64,000 bases of DNA, taken from Hippopus hippopus (lineage: Eukaryota; Mollusca; Bivalvia; Cardiida; Cardiidae). Of this stretch, positions 1 through 11,241 are shown one piece after another. The stretch's first letter is position 1, and every line of letters begins with the position of its first letter. Below the pieces are notes generated by a model. It did no database searches and was not told the origin of the DNA. It was given only the letters and a program-made list of their open reading frames with translations. The translations under genes were made by a program, and so were the position numbers. Location of the stretch: positions 33,193,627 to 33,257,626 of the forward strand of contig OX328097.1 in NCBI GenBank assembly GCA_946811185.2. The letters run 5' to 3'.

Positions 1-37
1 ACACACAGGTAGATGACTATAGGGATTGTTTTTACCT

Positions 38-110
38 TCAACCGCATAATCCCGAAGTTTTAGCAATCCTAATGAAGGCCTTTGAAAACATAGTGGGAAA
101 GAATTTGTCT
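38..110 (-). repeat. MITE-1 fragment
   Basis: The first ~70 bp of the family are present (degenerate CCACACAATCCCG-type start, then AAAACATAGTGGGAAAG), after which the palindrome is missing. The rest of 1-587 is AT-rich and I recognise nothing in it. Confidence 0.6.
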
Positions 111-587
111 GCACCGTTCTCCATCTTTTCGTGTTTTTCACTCCTTTAACCTTCGGACTTGTTTCAGTTACCTCGTATCAATTTACATACCTACTTTCTA
201 GTTGTATTCATGTCTATCCTGGGTTTACTAGCTTGGGTAAATGTTTTGTACTTCGGCTAAGGACCATCCCATGTGACTTGCGCCGCCAGGAAGAGTCAAG
301 TCAGGATCTTAGACCTTCATTAATAAGCCAGGAGGACAGTATTTTACATTGTATTTTTCCGTCTAAAACTTTATAGCAATATATTTTCAATAATTTTAGC
401 CTACTTTTGAACTGTGAAAGACTGACAATGGAAAATTCATTTGTTTCCAGAAACTTATCGTGAACAAAATTATATGGACTCCCTGAAATACAAAACAAAT
501 AGTTTATTGAATTAAACATCATACAAATGTTTAGTGCAAATAGATAGGAAATAGAAAACAAGGATTTGCCGCTAAACATAATGTATA

Positions 588-1889
588 CGTAGCTCCAAAA
601 ATAAGGGAACCCTGTTACTTGTTTCTTCTGACATAATGAGACATGGTGACTTTCCTCTCAATATTTCGTAAACCTAACTCAAGGCTAAGAGCAATCGAAC
701 ACACTAAATACCGTGTCCAATCAAGCATTTATTACATTTATTGCCCGTGCACTGCGTGCTTTGAAGAATACTTTAGGAATGAAACACAGTTGAGTGTCAC
801 ATCACAACAAGATGACAGGACGGCAGTACCATACAATAGCTCAAGAATAGCAATGCATGTTGCCATCTTCTTTGGGAAGTCAAAGAGTGTTATCTCACGG
901 ATTGCAGTCTTACACCGCCATACTGGTGACGTCAAAATGAGGGATGGGCGTAGACGCCATAGGAAGACTACAGTCAGGCAAGATCGCCTCATTCAGGTGA
1001 TTGCTCTTCGCAACTGCTTCGTTACTGCGCCTGAACTCAAGCAGGATCTCCATACTGCTACAGTTGCTGGACTTCGACTTTCCAACAGTAAAGTTCGCCA
1101 GAGACTGTGAGAGGCTGAACTGAAAGCAAGGCGTCCTTTCCACAGTTATTGTTATGTCACAGGTTAAGAGAAGGACTCGTTTACAGTGGTGCCAACATCA
1201 GGACTGGCCTTTACGTCGATGGTGTTATGTGATGTTTTCTGACGAATCGAGGCCCTGTTTACGATTTACTGACGGTCGTGTACAAACGTGTTTGGCGGCG
1301 ACGTGGGGAGAGATACAGACGTAACACTTTCCTAGAGTGTGACTTTTTCGGTGGGTAGAGCGTTATGACTTGTGGTGGTGTTTCCTACGATAGAAGGACT
1401 CATGTCGTTCTTGATCCCAGTAACCCGACAGGACAGTGGTATCTCAACGAAATTTTCCACCCTCGGTCCCTGTAGTTGTTCCGATGGCGCATAGGATTGG
1501 TCGTAACTTCATCTTTCAAGATGATAATGCCAGACCACACAGCGCTTATGTTGCAGTTGACTTTCGCAGACAACAACACTTCAGTGGCCCACCAGATCAC
1601 CAGACCTCTCTCCCACTGAGCATCTGTGGGATGGAAGAGTTCGTGCACGGCGCCCACGACAAGCTAGTCTCCAGAAATTTGTTATTGCTCTTCAGGAGGA
1701 ATGGCAGCAGATTCCAAGAGTGCTATACACCATATTATCCTCAGTATGCCCTCCCGGTGTCGTACAGGTGTTGCTGCACATGGAGCTCTCACCTGATATT
1801 GACTTGGATTCCATATCTGTTATATGTTTTAGGTAAAATAAGAGGTACCTCAAGACTGAATACAAGAGTTCCCTTATTTTTGATTCTAC

Positions 1890-1890
<1 letters not shown>
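588..1890 (+). mobile_element. Tc1/mariner-like element, decayed
   Basis: The element is bounded by imperfect inverted repeats: CAAAAATAAGGGAAC reads inward at 596-610, and its complement GTTCCCTTATTTTTG reads at 1868-1882, with CGTAG/CTACG at the extreme ends. The length (~1.3 kb) fits an intact-length Tc1 element. It carries one broken transposase gene. The right end abuts a GT/TA microsatellite, so the TA target duplication cannot be verified there. Confidence 0.75.
643..1760 (+). pseudogene. Tc1-like (IS630/DDE) transposase pseudogene
   Basis: The N-terminal part is still open at 643-1110 and shows the HTH linker RRRHRKTTVRQDR followed by a second helix region (LRNCFVTAPEL), as in Tc1-like transposases. 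After a stop at ~1108 the catalytic region continues in other frames: MFSDESR near 1234 (first Asp), FQDDNARPH near 1516 (second Asp) and SPDLS..EHLWD near 1597-1632 (third acidic residue). Several frameshifts and stops separate these blocks, so no functional enzyme can be made. It lies in an intron or the 5' flank of the acyl-CoA synthetase gene. The assignment to the superfamily is firm; the subfamily is not resolved. Confidence 0.85.

Positions 1891-1925
<35 letters not shown>
1889..1925. repeat. (GT)n(TA)n microsatellite
   Basis: About 12 GT units run directly into about 6 TA units at the right edge of the Tc1-like element. Confidence 0.95.
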
Positions 1926-1926
<1 letters not shown>

Positions 1927-2221
1927 AAAACACGAAGATACATAAATTCAAATTCTACGTGAGAAAAAAAAGAAAAAAACGGGAAGAAGCAAAGTGTAAA
2001 TATTTCTAATAATACCTGTAAACTTTTAGGAATTATGTTATTAAAACTTCTGTCATTTGGCCAAGTCTAGCATCTTTAATCATAGTACCGTTTGACCTAC
2101 TAGTATTTGTTTGTTGTACAGGGTTGAACCACTGATGGGTTTGACTGTTGGTATTTCCTTCAAAGTGTTTGGTGAACGGACAAGTCTTGAGCATGATAAA
2201 GTAATGCAGCTGCTCAAATTC

Positions 2222-2246
2222 ATAATAATAATAATAATAACAATAA
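2222..2246. repeat. (ATA)n microsatellite
   Basis: A run of ATA/ATC-type triplets (ataataataataataataac). The surrounding interval 1926-2437 holds no gene I can recognise. Confidence 0.85.
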
Positions 2247-2437
2247 TGGCAACATTAAGATGAAAACAGGTGTCAGTCATTCTGGTAAAAATAAATACTT
2301 TCAGCTATTCTGAAAATTACTTTGGATTTCTGCAATATTCCATACGAGCATTGTTTTTTAAAGCTGGTTGCTGCAAGGAAGTAATCTACATAGGAAATAT
2401 ATTTCCACACCATGACACGTTTTTCTTTCCTTGTCAG

Positions 2438-4520
2438 GGGACTCGGCCTACATTACAGATGATGAGTATATTGTAATATGTGACAGACTGAAGGAGCTGA
2501 TCAAATACAAAGGAATGCAGGTATTGTGGTATATATGGCCTGTCACACGCGAAAAGGGGCATTCGGATATTTGCGTGAAGTGTCGTCTGGGATCATCCTG
2601 CGCAGTTCGCGCAGGCTAATCCGAAACGACACTCTCTGTTTTTATGTAATTTTCTGTTTTGCGCAAGTCTACTGTAGCACAAAATCTAATATAGTCGTAA
2701 AGTGCCGTCTCGGATTAGCCTGCGCGGACTGCGCAGGCTGATCCGAGACGACACTTTACGCAAATGTCCGAATGCCCCCGGCGTGATGCAAGCACGTAGC
2801 TTTGTAATGTATTATACCAAGTAAGTCTTTGCCTAATATGGGTCCATTCTTTCCTAGAACGGCTGAAGAGAGATACTGTGCCAATACCAAAACGTTTTTA
2901 CCAAGATCAGTCTACGCGGCCTGCACAGGCTGACATGATTCGATACTTTTTGAAGATGTGTTAAACCACCTTTCCACAGATTATGACTCAAACGTTGTAA
3001 GGGTAAGGCATGGTTAATGGCGAACAGATTTGTCCGTTACAATGGCATCCTGAAGAATTGATTCATCAAAATTTGAAACAATTACATGAAAATAACCTTA
3101 GCAGAGCTACATTTTTAACTTTGGCTTTCTTTTAATTATTATTGACAAGTGAATAACCTCTACATTTTCATTACTAAATACTTCCCGTAAAAAGAAATTT
3201 ACGAACACACGCGAGAATAAAATAAAGTGTAAGAAATATTTACATGTAAATGTCGAAATTAAATAAAGACTAAAAGATATAATGTCTGATTTCTAAATAT
3301 TTTCAAAACTGTGTTAGAGGCATTCCCATTTTCATGCCTTTGTTTACAGATATTGGTTGTTACGTCTCTTTCGTGGGTAGATTTTGAAGAAAGATGGTTG
3401 GTGGGGAAAGTGGCAGTTGCTGATCATATTGTTTTCCATATAAGCTCTTCATTTTGTCTAATATTCATACATACACTCAATAATAAATCATTCTTCTATT
3501 CAGGTGGCACCAGCTGAAATAGAAAACCTGATACACCAACATCCGGCAGTCCAAGACGTTACGGTTATCGGGGTACCGGATGAGAGGGCCGGAGAAGTCC
3601 CAAAAGCTTATGTGGTCCTCAAACCTGAGAACAAAGTGACTGAACATGCCATACAAAACCATGTCGATAGTAAGTCTGATGAACGTTATTTCTTAGTATG
3701 AATTATGAATAATGGTACCAGTAGCTAGTTTATCTCTGTAGTTTCTCCGGTTTCAGGTCTGTGGTATTTTAGAATAATTCAAGAAAAGGTTAGGGATACA
3801 CTTAAGGTATGAATTTCTTAACTCTTTACCAGACATCAAAATTTTTGACTTGTCCAAATTGAAAGCATTTGCAGCTGACAAGTCAAATGTGCCTTAAATG
3901 ATGGTATTTGGCTTTGTATAGCAAGAAAACATAGTAGGAAAAGGAGAAAATGCTGGTTGTTTTCAATGTTTTCAAACCCTCTCTTCACAGTAGTTAAAAC
4001 GCGGGATTGTGTGGTAAAGGGTTAAAGCGTTTTGTCTCAATAAGGAACGTGTATACACGCATATGTGCTTAAACAATGTACAACCCCTTGTCTCAACCCA
4101 TTAAATTGTTAGCCTGAAATTGAGAGCTAGATTGAATTTTCAAAAATGTTTTTGACAATTGCACCCGACTCCGAACATTGATAATGAAATTCTTTTTATA
4201 CCCCCGCTAAACGAATGTTTTCGGGGGTATACTGGAATTACCATGTCTGTCCGTCCGTGTGTCCGTCTGTGTACAAATAATTGTCTGTTTCTGTCAAAGC
4301 GCTGGCGGGGGTATTAAGTCACATTCAGTGACAGCTCTAGTTTTTGCTCCATTCAAAACGTGACATAGTTTGTATCTCCAACTAAATGTTAAACAGCATG
4401 TGTATTTTATTTTCAGGTCAAGTGGCTGACTTCAAGAAACTACGAGGAGGCGTTCAGTTTATCAATGAAATACCAAAGTCACCTAGTGGTAAAATTCTAC
4501 GAAGGTTACTGAAAGATTAG
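2438..4520 (+). CDS. acyl-CoA synthetase / 4-coumarate-CoA ligase-like, 3' end (3 exons)
   Basis: Exons 2438-2520, 3504-3669 and 4417-4520 join in phase to encode the C-terminal domain of an ANL-superfamily enzyme, which activates a carboxylic acid as acyl-AMP and transfers it to CoA. Exon 1 gives [11 protein letters not shown] and the hinge motif [13 protein letters not shown]. Exon 2 continues [30 protein letters not shown]. Exon 3 has [21 protein letters not shown], with the conserved lysine of the A10 motif, and ends LLKD-stop. Acceptors are TTGTCAG, TATTCAG and TTTTCAG; donors are GTATTG and GTAAGT. There is no SKL-type peroxisomal signal. The adenylation domain lies in upstream exons outside the window. 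The substrate cannot be told from this part; 4CL-like, luciferase-like and medium-chain synthetases share these motifs. A MITE-4 sits 35 bp after the first donor, and a foldback element sits 8 bp after the stop. Confidence 0.93.
2556..2778. mobile_element. MITE-4, copy 1 (223 bp foldback)
   Basis: It starts GGGGCATTCGGATATTTGCG and ends with the complement CGCAAATGTCCGAATGCCCC. The terminal arms are ~75 bp. Each arm contains its own inner palindrome (GCCTGCGCGGACTGCGCAGG type), so the single strand can fold at two levels. The same family recurs at 56485-56707 with identical length. Confidence 0.85.
2886..2975. repeat. MITE-3 fragment
   Basis: GATCAGTCTACGCGGCCTGC..AGGCTGAC followed by GTGTTAAACCACC matches the palindromic centre and right end of MITE-3. 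The remaining intron sequence to 3503 is AT-rich without recognisable content. Confidence 0.5.
3818..4025 (+). mobile_element. MITE-1, TTAA to TTAA, one palindrome arm lost
   Basis: TTAACTCTTTACC at the left and GTGGTAAAGGGTTAA at the right are intact. The right arm of the central palindrome is deleted after ATGCTGGTT. It lies in the last intron of the synthetase gene. Confidence 0.85.
4196..4341. repeat. dispersed repeat with GGGGGTATA hairpin and (GTCC)n
   Basis: TATACCCCCGC at the left pairs with CGGGGGTATA inside. It is followed by GTCTGTCCGTCCGTGTGTCC and a second GGCGGGGGTATTAAGTC block, then CATTCAGTGACAGCTCTAG. The layout (hairpin plus tetranucleotide array) resembles a short internally deleted mobile element. 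I cannot assign it to a family. Confidence 0.5.
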
Positions 4521-4536
4521 ATCTAGTGATGTCAAA

Positions 4537-5395
4537 GAATTACGGACGTTTCGTACCATAATTTATACCATTTTGTATCATAATTTATACCATTTCGTAC
4601 CATAATTTTACCACTTCGTACCATCGTCATACCATGTTGTTCCATGTATTTGGGACTTATGACAAAGTTTTGACTAAAAAAAACCTTCATTATTATGATA
4701 TTAAAAGAAGAAAAACAAAATCAAATCCGCTATTTATTCATTTTAAATTAGTAATGAAGCAATATACTGTAGAATAAATATGCAATAACACTTTCTGATT
4801 ATCTCCTTTTCCCATTACGTTTTCAAAATAGTTTCTGTGAGGGTCGTTAAAAATCGCTTTTTAAAGGTGTGTAATTTTAGCAAATGAATATTGCGGAAAA
4901 TGGTGTTTTAACAAGAAATAAAATTGTCACATTTACATTTGACCTTGTCCTTGTCTCGGCATCATAAAAAGCTCACCTAATTTCAAAACGTATCCATAGT
5001 CAATCCAGTCAATCAAGGGTAATCAAACAATTATAATTCTTTCATTAAATGTTCAATTTAATGTAATCACTTTGATCCCAGACGCGCAACAAACACTATA
5101 GACCAATTAACTATGTCCTCAGTCGCACACTAACTGATTTAATTGGTTTATGATAATATCCCATAAATTTGATTACCAAAGCATTGATTTATACCAAGTT
5201 AATATTGATTAAATGCCACTTGTTGTTATATTTATTGATATTTTGGTCATAGTACGAGATGGTATTATCATGGTACGAAGTGGTTACGCTATGGTACGAA
5301 ATGGTAAATTTATGGTATGAAGTGGTAAATCTATTGTATGAAATGGTCATAAACGGAATGGTACGAAATGGTTATGGTACGAAGTGACTGCATAC
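4537..5395. mobile_element. foldback-type element with 9 bp target duplication
   Basis: GATGTCAAA occurs directly at both edges (4528-4536 and 5396-5404), a 9 bp duplication. The left arm (4545-4640) is built of degenerate ~20 bp tandem units with the core TTCGTACCATAATTTATACC. The right arm (5245-5390) has the same units inverted (GGTACGAAATGG, GGTATGAAGTGG). The ~600 bp centre is AT-rich and non-coding. Inverted terminal repeats made of short tandem units, together with 9 bp duplications, are the hallmark of Foldback/Mutator-type elements. It sits inside the 3' untranslated region of the synthetase gene and supplies AATAAA signals at 4773-4778 and 4917-4922. Confidence 0.8.
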
Positions 5396-5484
5396 GATGT
5401 CAAATATCTTGCACTGTTAAGGTTGTGATTTTATTAATTTGTGACTGCAATAGAGTAATATTTCCTAGACAGTTCAACGTTATT

Positions 5485-5699
5485 TTAACTCTTTACCAAA
5501 GGGCAAAATTTTAGATTTGTCCAAAATTGAAGGCATTTGCTGGAAAGAAATAAAATTGGCTTATACAATGAAAAGATAGAAAACATTGTTGGAGAAGGAG
5601 AAAAAGCTGGTTACCAGCCTTTTCTCCTTTTTCAACAATGTTTCAAAGGGCTTCTTCCTCAGGGTCCTTAAGACTTGGGATTGTTTGGTAAAGAGTTAA
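5485..5699 (+). mobile_element. MITE-1, full length
   Basis: Runs from TTAACTCTTTACC to TTTGGTAAAGAGTTAA. The central palindrome is intact but carries point changes (GGAGAAGGAGAAAAAGCTGG). Confidence 0.88.
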
Positions 5700-5826
5700 A
5701 TATTCTGGCCAACAGTTTTGAATATGCACTATTTCATTCAATACATGAGTATGAGGAAACATAAGCTAGATAGATAGCCAAGGGATGCTGAATGAAGTAA
5801 GCAAAGTTGAGTGGGCCTAGACAACC

Positions 5827-6030
5827 AGGGTCTGTAATCACCAACCATTCTTAGGAATATTTTTAGCTTTATTCTCAAGAATTTTCTAAATTTAAAAATA
5901 ACACAACTTCTGATTTGCAAAACCATTTTGTAAAAGCATTTGGTTTAGCCAGTCAGAAGTTGCGTTAATTTCTAAATCTAGGATAGACTTAAAAAGAACA
6001 GAAGAATTTTTGGTGAATTTGGTCCCAGGA
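5827..6030. mobile_element. MITE-5 copy
   Basis: CACCAACCATTCTTAGG at the left, AACACAACTTCTGATT in the left arm and TTTAGCCAGTCAGAAGTTGCG in the right arm define the family. The right edge is worn (GGTGAATTTGGTCCC). See 50311-50498 and 60927-61142 for better copies. The stretch 6031-6530 holds nothing I recognise. Confidence 0.6.
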
Positions 6031-6534
6031 TGAATAAAAGGGGGATTTTTAATAGAAAAAGTTGTCACTGCTCCTAGCCACTTTGCTTTTTGTATTTATT
6101 TATCATGATCACTCATCATTTTACTTTTTCCCATCCTTTTCACTATTATTTTACATACATGTAAATGAAATCACAAGCATTACCTTTGGGAAAGTGACAC
6201 ATGAATCCTAAAAGTACACATTGAATCAAATACTAGTAGACATTTTTAAGTCTGTACAGTAATAATGAGACCTGGAAAAATATGGGCCAGGGTAGATTCA
6301 AGATCCAAGTGCATTTTCTAAGCAGTGATATCTTGATATACATTTGTTGAACAAGCATCTATAGTAGCATTAAAGCCATATTTGTTTAGTTAGTATTGAG
6401 GCATAATACTAAATATTGAAACTGACTGATTTTTAGAGAAGTACTTATGTATTGATAGTTAAAGAAAATGAAATTTTTTGAATGACATAGAAAACACTGT
6501 TTTTGGAAATTTTGCATTTCTTTTAGTCCTTTAA

Positions 6535-6763
6535 CATACAATACTGTGTTTTTATGACCATGAGGAAGTATGCTTTTAGAAACTTTGTGTGAAAAGAAGA
6601 AAATGCTGGTTTGCAGCATTTTCTTTTTTTCCCCACAATGTTTTCTACCCTTTCAAATACAAACCTCATCATTTGAGCTACATGAACTCTTTACTAGATG
6701 ACAAAATTTAAAGCCTGTCCAAATTGAAAGCAATTGGAGAAACACAGTATAAATGTGACTTAA
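6535..6763. repeat. two MITE-1 fragments joined
   Basis: A reverse-orientation fragment with an intact short palindrome (GAAGAAAATGCTGG..) runs into the start of a forward copy (GAACTCTTTACTAGATGAC). That forward copy breaks off at the TTAA where the next full copy begins. Confidence 0.65.
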
Positions 6764-6984
6764 CTCTTTACCAAACGACAAAATTTTAGACTGGTCCAAA
6801 TTGAAAGCATTTGCAGACAACAAATTAGAAGTGGCCAAAATGGCAAAATTTACGATAGGTTAGGAAACATTGTGGGAAAAGGAGAAAATGCTGGTTACCA
6901 GCATTTTCTCCTTTTCCCACCATGTTTTTAAAATCCTTCTTCCTCAGGGTCATTAAAAGTCGGGATTGTGTGGTAAAAGGTTAA
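6760..6984 (+). mobile_element. MITE-1, full length
   Basis: TTAACTCTTTACCAAACGAC to GTGTGGTAAAAGGTTAA, with a nearly perfect central palindrome around GCTGGTTACCAGC. Confidence 0.92.
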
Positions 6985-6989
6985 ATGAT

Positions 6990-7198
6990 AATGTTGGTCT
7001 TTGATATAGAAGAAAAAATTGTGGAAAAAAGAGAAAATGCTGGTGACCAGCATTTTCTCCTTTTCCTAAAATGTTTTTAAAAGCTTGCTTTCACAGGGTT
7101 GTCAGAACTGGGGATAGTGTGGTATAGGGTTAATGTGTCGTCTGCAAATGCTTTCAATACAGGCAAGGCTGAGATCTTGTCGTCTGGTAAAGTGTTAA
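6990..7198. repeat. MITE-1 rearranged copy
   Basis: The palindrome and the right end of a forward copy (GTGTGGTATAGGGTTAA) are followed directly by the right end of a reverse copy (GTCTGCAAATGCTTTCAAT .. GTCTGGTAAAGTGTTAA). The two share the TTAA at ~7130. Confidence 0.65.
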
Positions 7199-7454
7199 TG
7201 AGTAACAACCACTTTTCCTACACTGGTTTAAAGTGTCCAGAACTGGGTAACAAAAAGTTATGTTTGTATAATAATTACCGTATTTCCCCTAAGTATTCGG
7301 ACACCCTAAATTTTCGGATTTGCTAGTTAATGTAGCAAGATCAAAAAATAAAATTTCACGGGAAGATATACACTTATTTTTTTACTATCACGTTCAGAAA
7401 CCTTTTTTTTTTGTGTCTTGTAGCAGATTAAATTTGCAACCATTGTTTAATGCC

Positions 7455-7692
7455 GTTTTAGCAGCTTAGGTCACATCATGGCGGTCAGTGCACTTACACA
7501 TGTGTTTCTTGTCTTTCTAATGCTAGTATTGACACAACTTTCTTTTCAAGCCACTCTCTACTTTTCTCACATGCAACAGAGGTGAGAGGCAAAAAATCGC
7601 TGAAAAGAAAGTTTGCCTCAACAGGGTACCAAACTCACAACCACCAAGTCCTGAGTCAGATACGCTAACCACTGAGCTACCCGGCCAGGCTT
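7455..7692 (-). mobile_element. tRNA-derived SINE, copy 1
   Basis: Read on the minus strand, 7690-7620 has a tRNA-like head: GGCCGGGTAGCTCAGTGG (A-box) and, further in, a decayed B-box region (GTGAGTTTGGTACCC). The body follows to ~7455 (AGAAAGTTGTGTCAATAC, ACATGTGTAAGTGCACTGAC). The same body and head recur at 12990-13208. Confidence 0.7.
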
Positions 7693-7853
7693 CTGACTTT
7701 CAAATTAAATACACTTTCTGACATTGTATTTCACAACCTCGATAAACAACAATTACACCCTTCAATTACACCCTTGTTTTACATTATTTAATAATTTCTT
7801 TTATCTCTGTTTCATGGTCCATATCACTTGTTTACAACACAAACCTTTCGATT

Positions 7854-7871
7854 CCCCCCCCCCCCCCCCCC
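7854..7871. repeat. poly(C) tract
   Basis: 18 consecutive C residues. Such tracts are prone to assembly length error. Confidence 0.9.
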
Positions 7872-7904
7872 TTACATGTAACCTCAACTTTTTACGTGAA
7901 GATC

Positions 7905-8042
7905 CACACAATCATGTGTTTCAACAACCCTAAGGAATAAATCTTTTGCATACATTGAGGGAAAAGGAAAAACTGCTAGTAACCTTTCTAGGGCCTTCTT
8001 CATCACGCTCTTCAAACACAGGATTCTTTGGTAAATGATTAA
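7905..8042. repeat. MITE-1 fragment
   Basis: Starts like a reverse copy (ACACAATCATGTGTTTCAAC) and ends like a forward copy (GGATTCTTTGGTAAATGATT), with half a palindrome between. Confidence 0.6.
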
Positions 8043-8246
8043 CCCTTTACTAGACAACAAAATTTTAGACTTGTCCAAATTAAAAGGATTTGTAGACAAA
8101 TGATGGGATTGTGTTTGAGGGGTTAGAAAATATTGTAAGGAAAGGAGAAAATGCTGGTTACCAGCATTTTCTCCTTTTCCCACAATGTATTCAAAGGTTT
8201 TCTTCTTTAGATCGTTAAACCTCGGGATTGTGTGGTAAGGGGTTAA
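8039..8246 (+). mobile_element. MITE-1, full length
   Basis: Both TTAA ends are present and the palindrome is near perfect. The left TTAA is shared with the preceding fragment. Confidence 0.9.
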
Positions 8247-8610
8247 GTGAGTTTTAGCATATGAGTTTTATGATGACCAGACAGCATGTGATGGAAAGTC
8301 TGACTATTGAGTTACACTTTCAAATAACTTGAGCTATTTTTATCAAATCAGCCTTAACCCTTTGGCTGCTGAGCCTAACTTAAGACACTTTTTAACAAAG
8401 GGCACAGATCATGTAGTCTGATTTTTGATATGCCCTGTCTGATAAAGTGAAATTTTTTGAGCTAAAAAAAAAAAATTTAAAATGGATTTTTTTCTACTGG
8501 ATTTTTTTTTGCTAGAAATTTTTCAATTATTTTATTTCGCAGTTTTAGGGTTAAAACTTACGAGTATATCCCAAAATGCTCTTATTTCAAACTTTGTCGT
8601 TGGTGAAGAG

Positions 8611-8840
8611 TTAACTCTTTTCCACACAATCCCGACTTTTAACGATCCTAAGCAAGAAACCTTTTGAAAACATTGTAGGAAAAGAAGAAAATGCTGGTAA
8701 CCAGCATTTTCTCCTTTTCCCCACAATGTTTTCTACCCTTCCCAAAACAATTTTCAATTTTTGAGCCATATTTATTTTTTCATCTGCAAAATGCTTTCAA
8801 TTTGGACTGGTCTACAATTTTTCCTTTGGTAAAGAGTTAA
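8611..8840 (-). mobile_element. MITE-1, full length, reverse
   Basis: TTAACTCTTTTCCACACAATC to CTTTGGTAAAGAGTTAA. This copy has the longer ~230 bp layout with the ATTTTCAATTTTTGAGCCA segment. Confidence 0.9.
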
Positions 8841-8876
8841 GATACTCTAGACTTATTTGTACACAGTTCATAGTGT

Positions 8877-9055
8877 CAACCCCTTTACCAAACAAAAAAA
8901 TTGTTAGACTTGTCCAAATGCAAAGCAGTTTCAGAAAACATTAAAAATGGCTTTAATAATAGGAACTGCCTTGTATGAGAAGAAAACAAGGGAGGAAAAA
9001 GCTGTGTGAAAAGGAAGACATGCCGTACAGCTTTCTATCAACTAAGGAAAAACTG
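8877..9055 (+). repeat. MITE-1, degraded
   Basis: The left end (CCCCTTTACCAAAC) and TTAGACTTGTCCAAATGC are clear. The palindrome is scrambled and the right end is not found. Confidence 0.55.
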
Positions 9056-10208
9056 TTACAAATAATATAAGGGGCAAAGGAAAGAAAAATCTTGTTAAGA
9101 AACAGCAGAGAAAATATGGAGAGGGAAGGAGCAATTGCTCATTTTCTGATAATTCTATCCAAAAGCTCTGTAGCAGGCTTGTAAAAAAGTCATATTTGAA
9201 TAGTACATACAGTTCTGAAAAAATAAATACTGAATTGCTCTGTTTTAGTGCAAAATATACAAAGTCAATGTCTTTCTATCGCAGAAAATACAATCCACTA
9301 AAACTAAAAAATATTCTTATCTCATAGGCTTGATTAAACAAGTGGAGTGTATAGATCCAATATCAGACTGCATGTTCTGTGCAACTGCTGTCTGATCTTG
9401 ATCTTTGCCGTCTGCTAAGGCCCCTGACTTTGCCTATGGGGCTGTAGGGGCTAAGCCTGTTACAGAATAACAATTTTGATTAAAAAGTATAGTAAAACAA
9501 GAAATAAAATGATTGTCATTATCTTGTATCCTTTCACAAATTTTCATGACTGAATCAGAATTTTTTACTCTGGACAACTATTTGGAAATAGGAAATGCCA
9601 TGGCATCATTCTGTACTTTCATCATACTGCACTACAAACACTGACATTTCTTTGTGAATCATTTTTTCATTCCAACTAAATCAATCTCTATACCTCTATT
9701 TGACATTTTTCTACTGTTGACAAGCTTGATGATAGGAATCAATGAAACATGGCACTTACTAAATTGGATCGAATTCTAAAACAAGAATTTCCCATACACC
9801 TGTAAATAAACATGCTACATAAAAGGGAAAGGAAACAAATAACAATAAAAATCAATATTGCACATTGTATCAAAGAGCAAGAGGACTGCATGGAGTTGCC
9901 ATTGCTCAGCAAAAGTTGCTTTTAGAAATAGATTTTCAGCCAAAAAAGGGGCACAACTGTGTCATAACTATTTTTGATGGCTACCTGCCCCCGTTCTATT
10001 GTTCCCCTTTTGAAAGTTACAACAAGTCCGAGTTTGAAGTAAATATCTTCAGTAATGACACACATAAATGTCAAAGTTTTTGCACGACAACCATTACACC
10101 AGACAGTGCAGATGACAATAGGGCTATGAAAATACCTCAACTTTTTCTTTGAAAACGGCCAAGCTAAAATGAAATTGAACAATGATACATACATTTTCTA
10201 CACACAAT
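9056..10208. other. AT-rich intergenic stretch, no gene seen
   Basis: Only a worn MITE-2b-like block (GTATAGATCCAATATCAGAC .. TGCCGTCTGCTAAGG, 9348-9425) is recognisable. The open frames on both strands at 9865-10194 have no protein-like composition or splice context. Confidence 0.6.
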
Positions 10209-10428
10209 GACACTTTACCACACAATCCCATGTTTTAACAACCCTGAAAGAGAAGGCTTCTGAAAATATTGTGGAAAGAGGAGGAAATGCTTGTAATCAG
10301 CATTTCCTCCTTTTCCCACAATATTTTCTACCCTATCAAAGACAGAAATCATTGTTTTAGCTTCATTTGTCTTCTGCAAATGCTTTCAATTTGGTCAACT
10401 CCAAATTTTACTGTTTGGTAAAGAGGAA
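10209..10428 (-). mobile_element. MITE-1, reverse, ends worn
   Basis: CACTTTACCACACAATCCC to GTTTGGTAAAGAGG. The palindrome has drifted (GGAGGAAATGCTTGTAATC). Neither TTAA survives. Confidence 0.82.
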
Positions 10429-10545
10429 ACAGAGTAGCATCTGCAAATAACTTTTTCTAGTCTTGCACAGCTGAACACTCTGAAAAGATTGTGGCTACTG
10501 GAGAAAAAAACTTGTAACAGGCAACATCTCCTTTGATCACAACCT

Positions 10546-10910
10546 TAACCCTTTACGAAATGGCAAAATTTTAGACTTGTCCCACATGAAAATATTTTGC
10601 ATATGAAGTGTTGATTATCCACAGTTTACAAAGTTTTTCTTTTTCCAAGATGGTAACCTACAAATTTGTTGATGGAGACACAACAAGCCTTAATCCTGTA
10701 CTAATCAATCTCAGGTTTCAATAATGATAAGAAAGGAGTCTTCTGAAAACATACTGGTTAACAGCATTTTTTTTCAATTTCAAACAAAGTTTTTTAACCT
10801 TTTCACAGGCAAATCTCATCTTTTTGAGCTTAATTTGATATGTCACCTGGAAATATTTTCAATTGGGACAAGTGTACAATTTTGTCCTCTAGTAAAACAG
10901 CCAAAACATT
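10546..10910. repeat. two degraded MITE-1 copies
   Basis: A forward left end (TTAACCCTTTACGAAATGGC, 10546) without palindrome is followed by a reverse remnant (GAAAACATACTGG .. AATTTTGTCCTCTAGTAAA). Confidence 0.5.
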
Positions 10911-11033
10911 TCTATTTCTGGCTTGTTTTCAGCAGAATATGTAACAATGTAGAACACAAGTGTAGATCAGACTGCATGAAAAGAGCAATCCATTCTTCAC
11001 TCTCACTGTTCCGAAATGCCACTCAGGCCTGGT

Positions 11034-11241
11034 CCAGTGCCTTTAAGAAACGACAATATTGTAGACTGATAAAAATTGAAAGCATGTGCAGACAACATAT
11101 TAAATATGACTCAAATGATGGAAAGAGTAGAAAACCTTGTGGGAAAAGGAGAAAGTGCTGGGAACCAGCATTTTCTCCTTTTCCCACTATATTTTCAAAA
11201 GACTTCCTTAAAATTCGGGATATTTTGTTAAATGGTTAAAG
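11034..11241 (+). mobile_element. MITE-1
   Basis: The left end is worn (GTGCCTTTAAGAAACGAC) and the right end is AATGGTTAA. The palindrome around GCTGGGAACCAGC is intact. Confidence 0.8.

Noticed and set aside
2118..2225. Exon-like segment after TTGTACAG (VEPLMGLTVGISFKVFGERTS)
   Set aside because: Open in one frame, but no donor follows (it runs into the ATA microsatellite) and it does not match the synthetase sequence expected before GDSAY.
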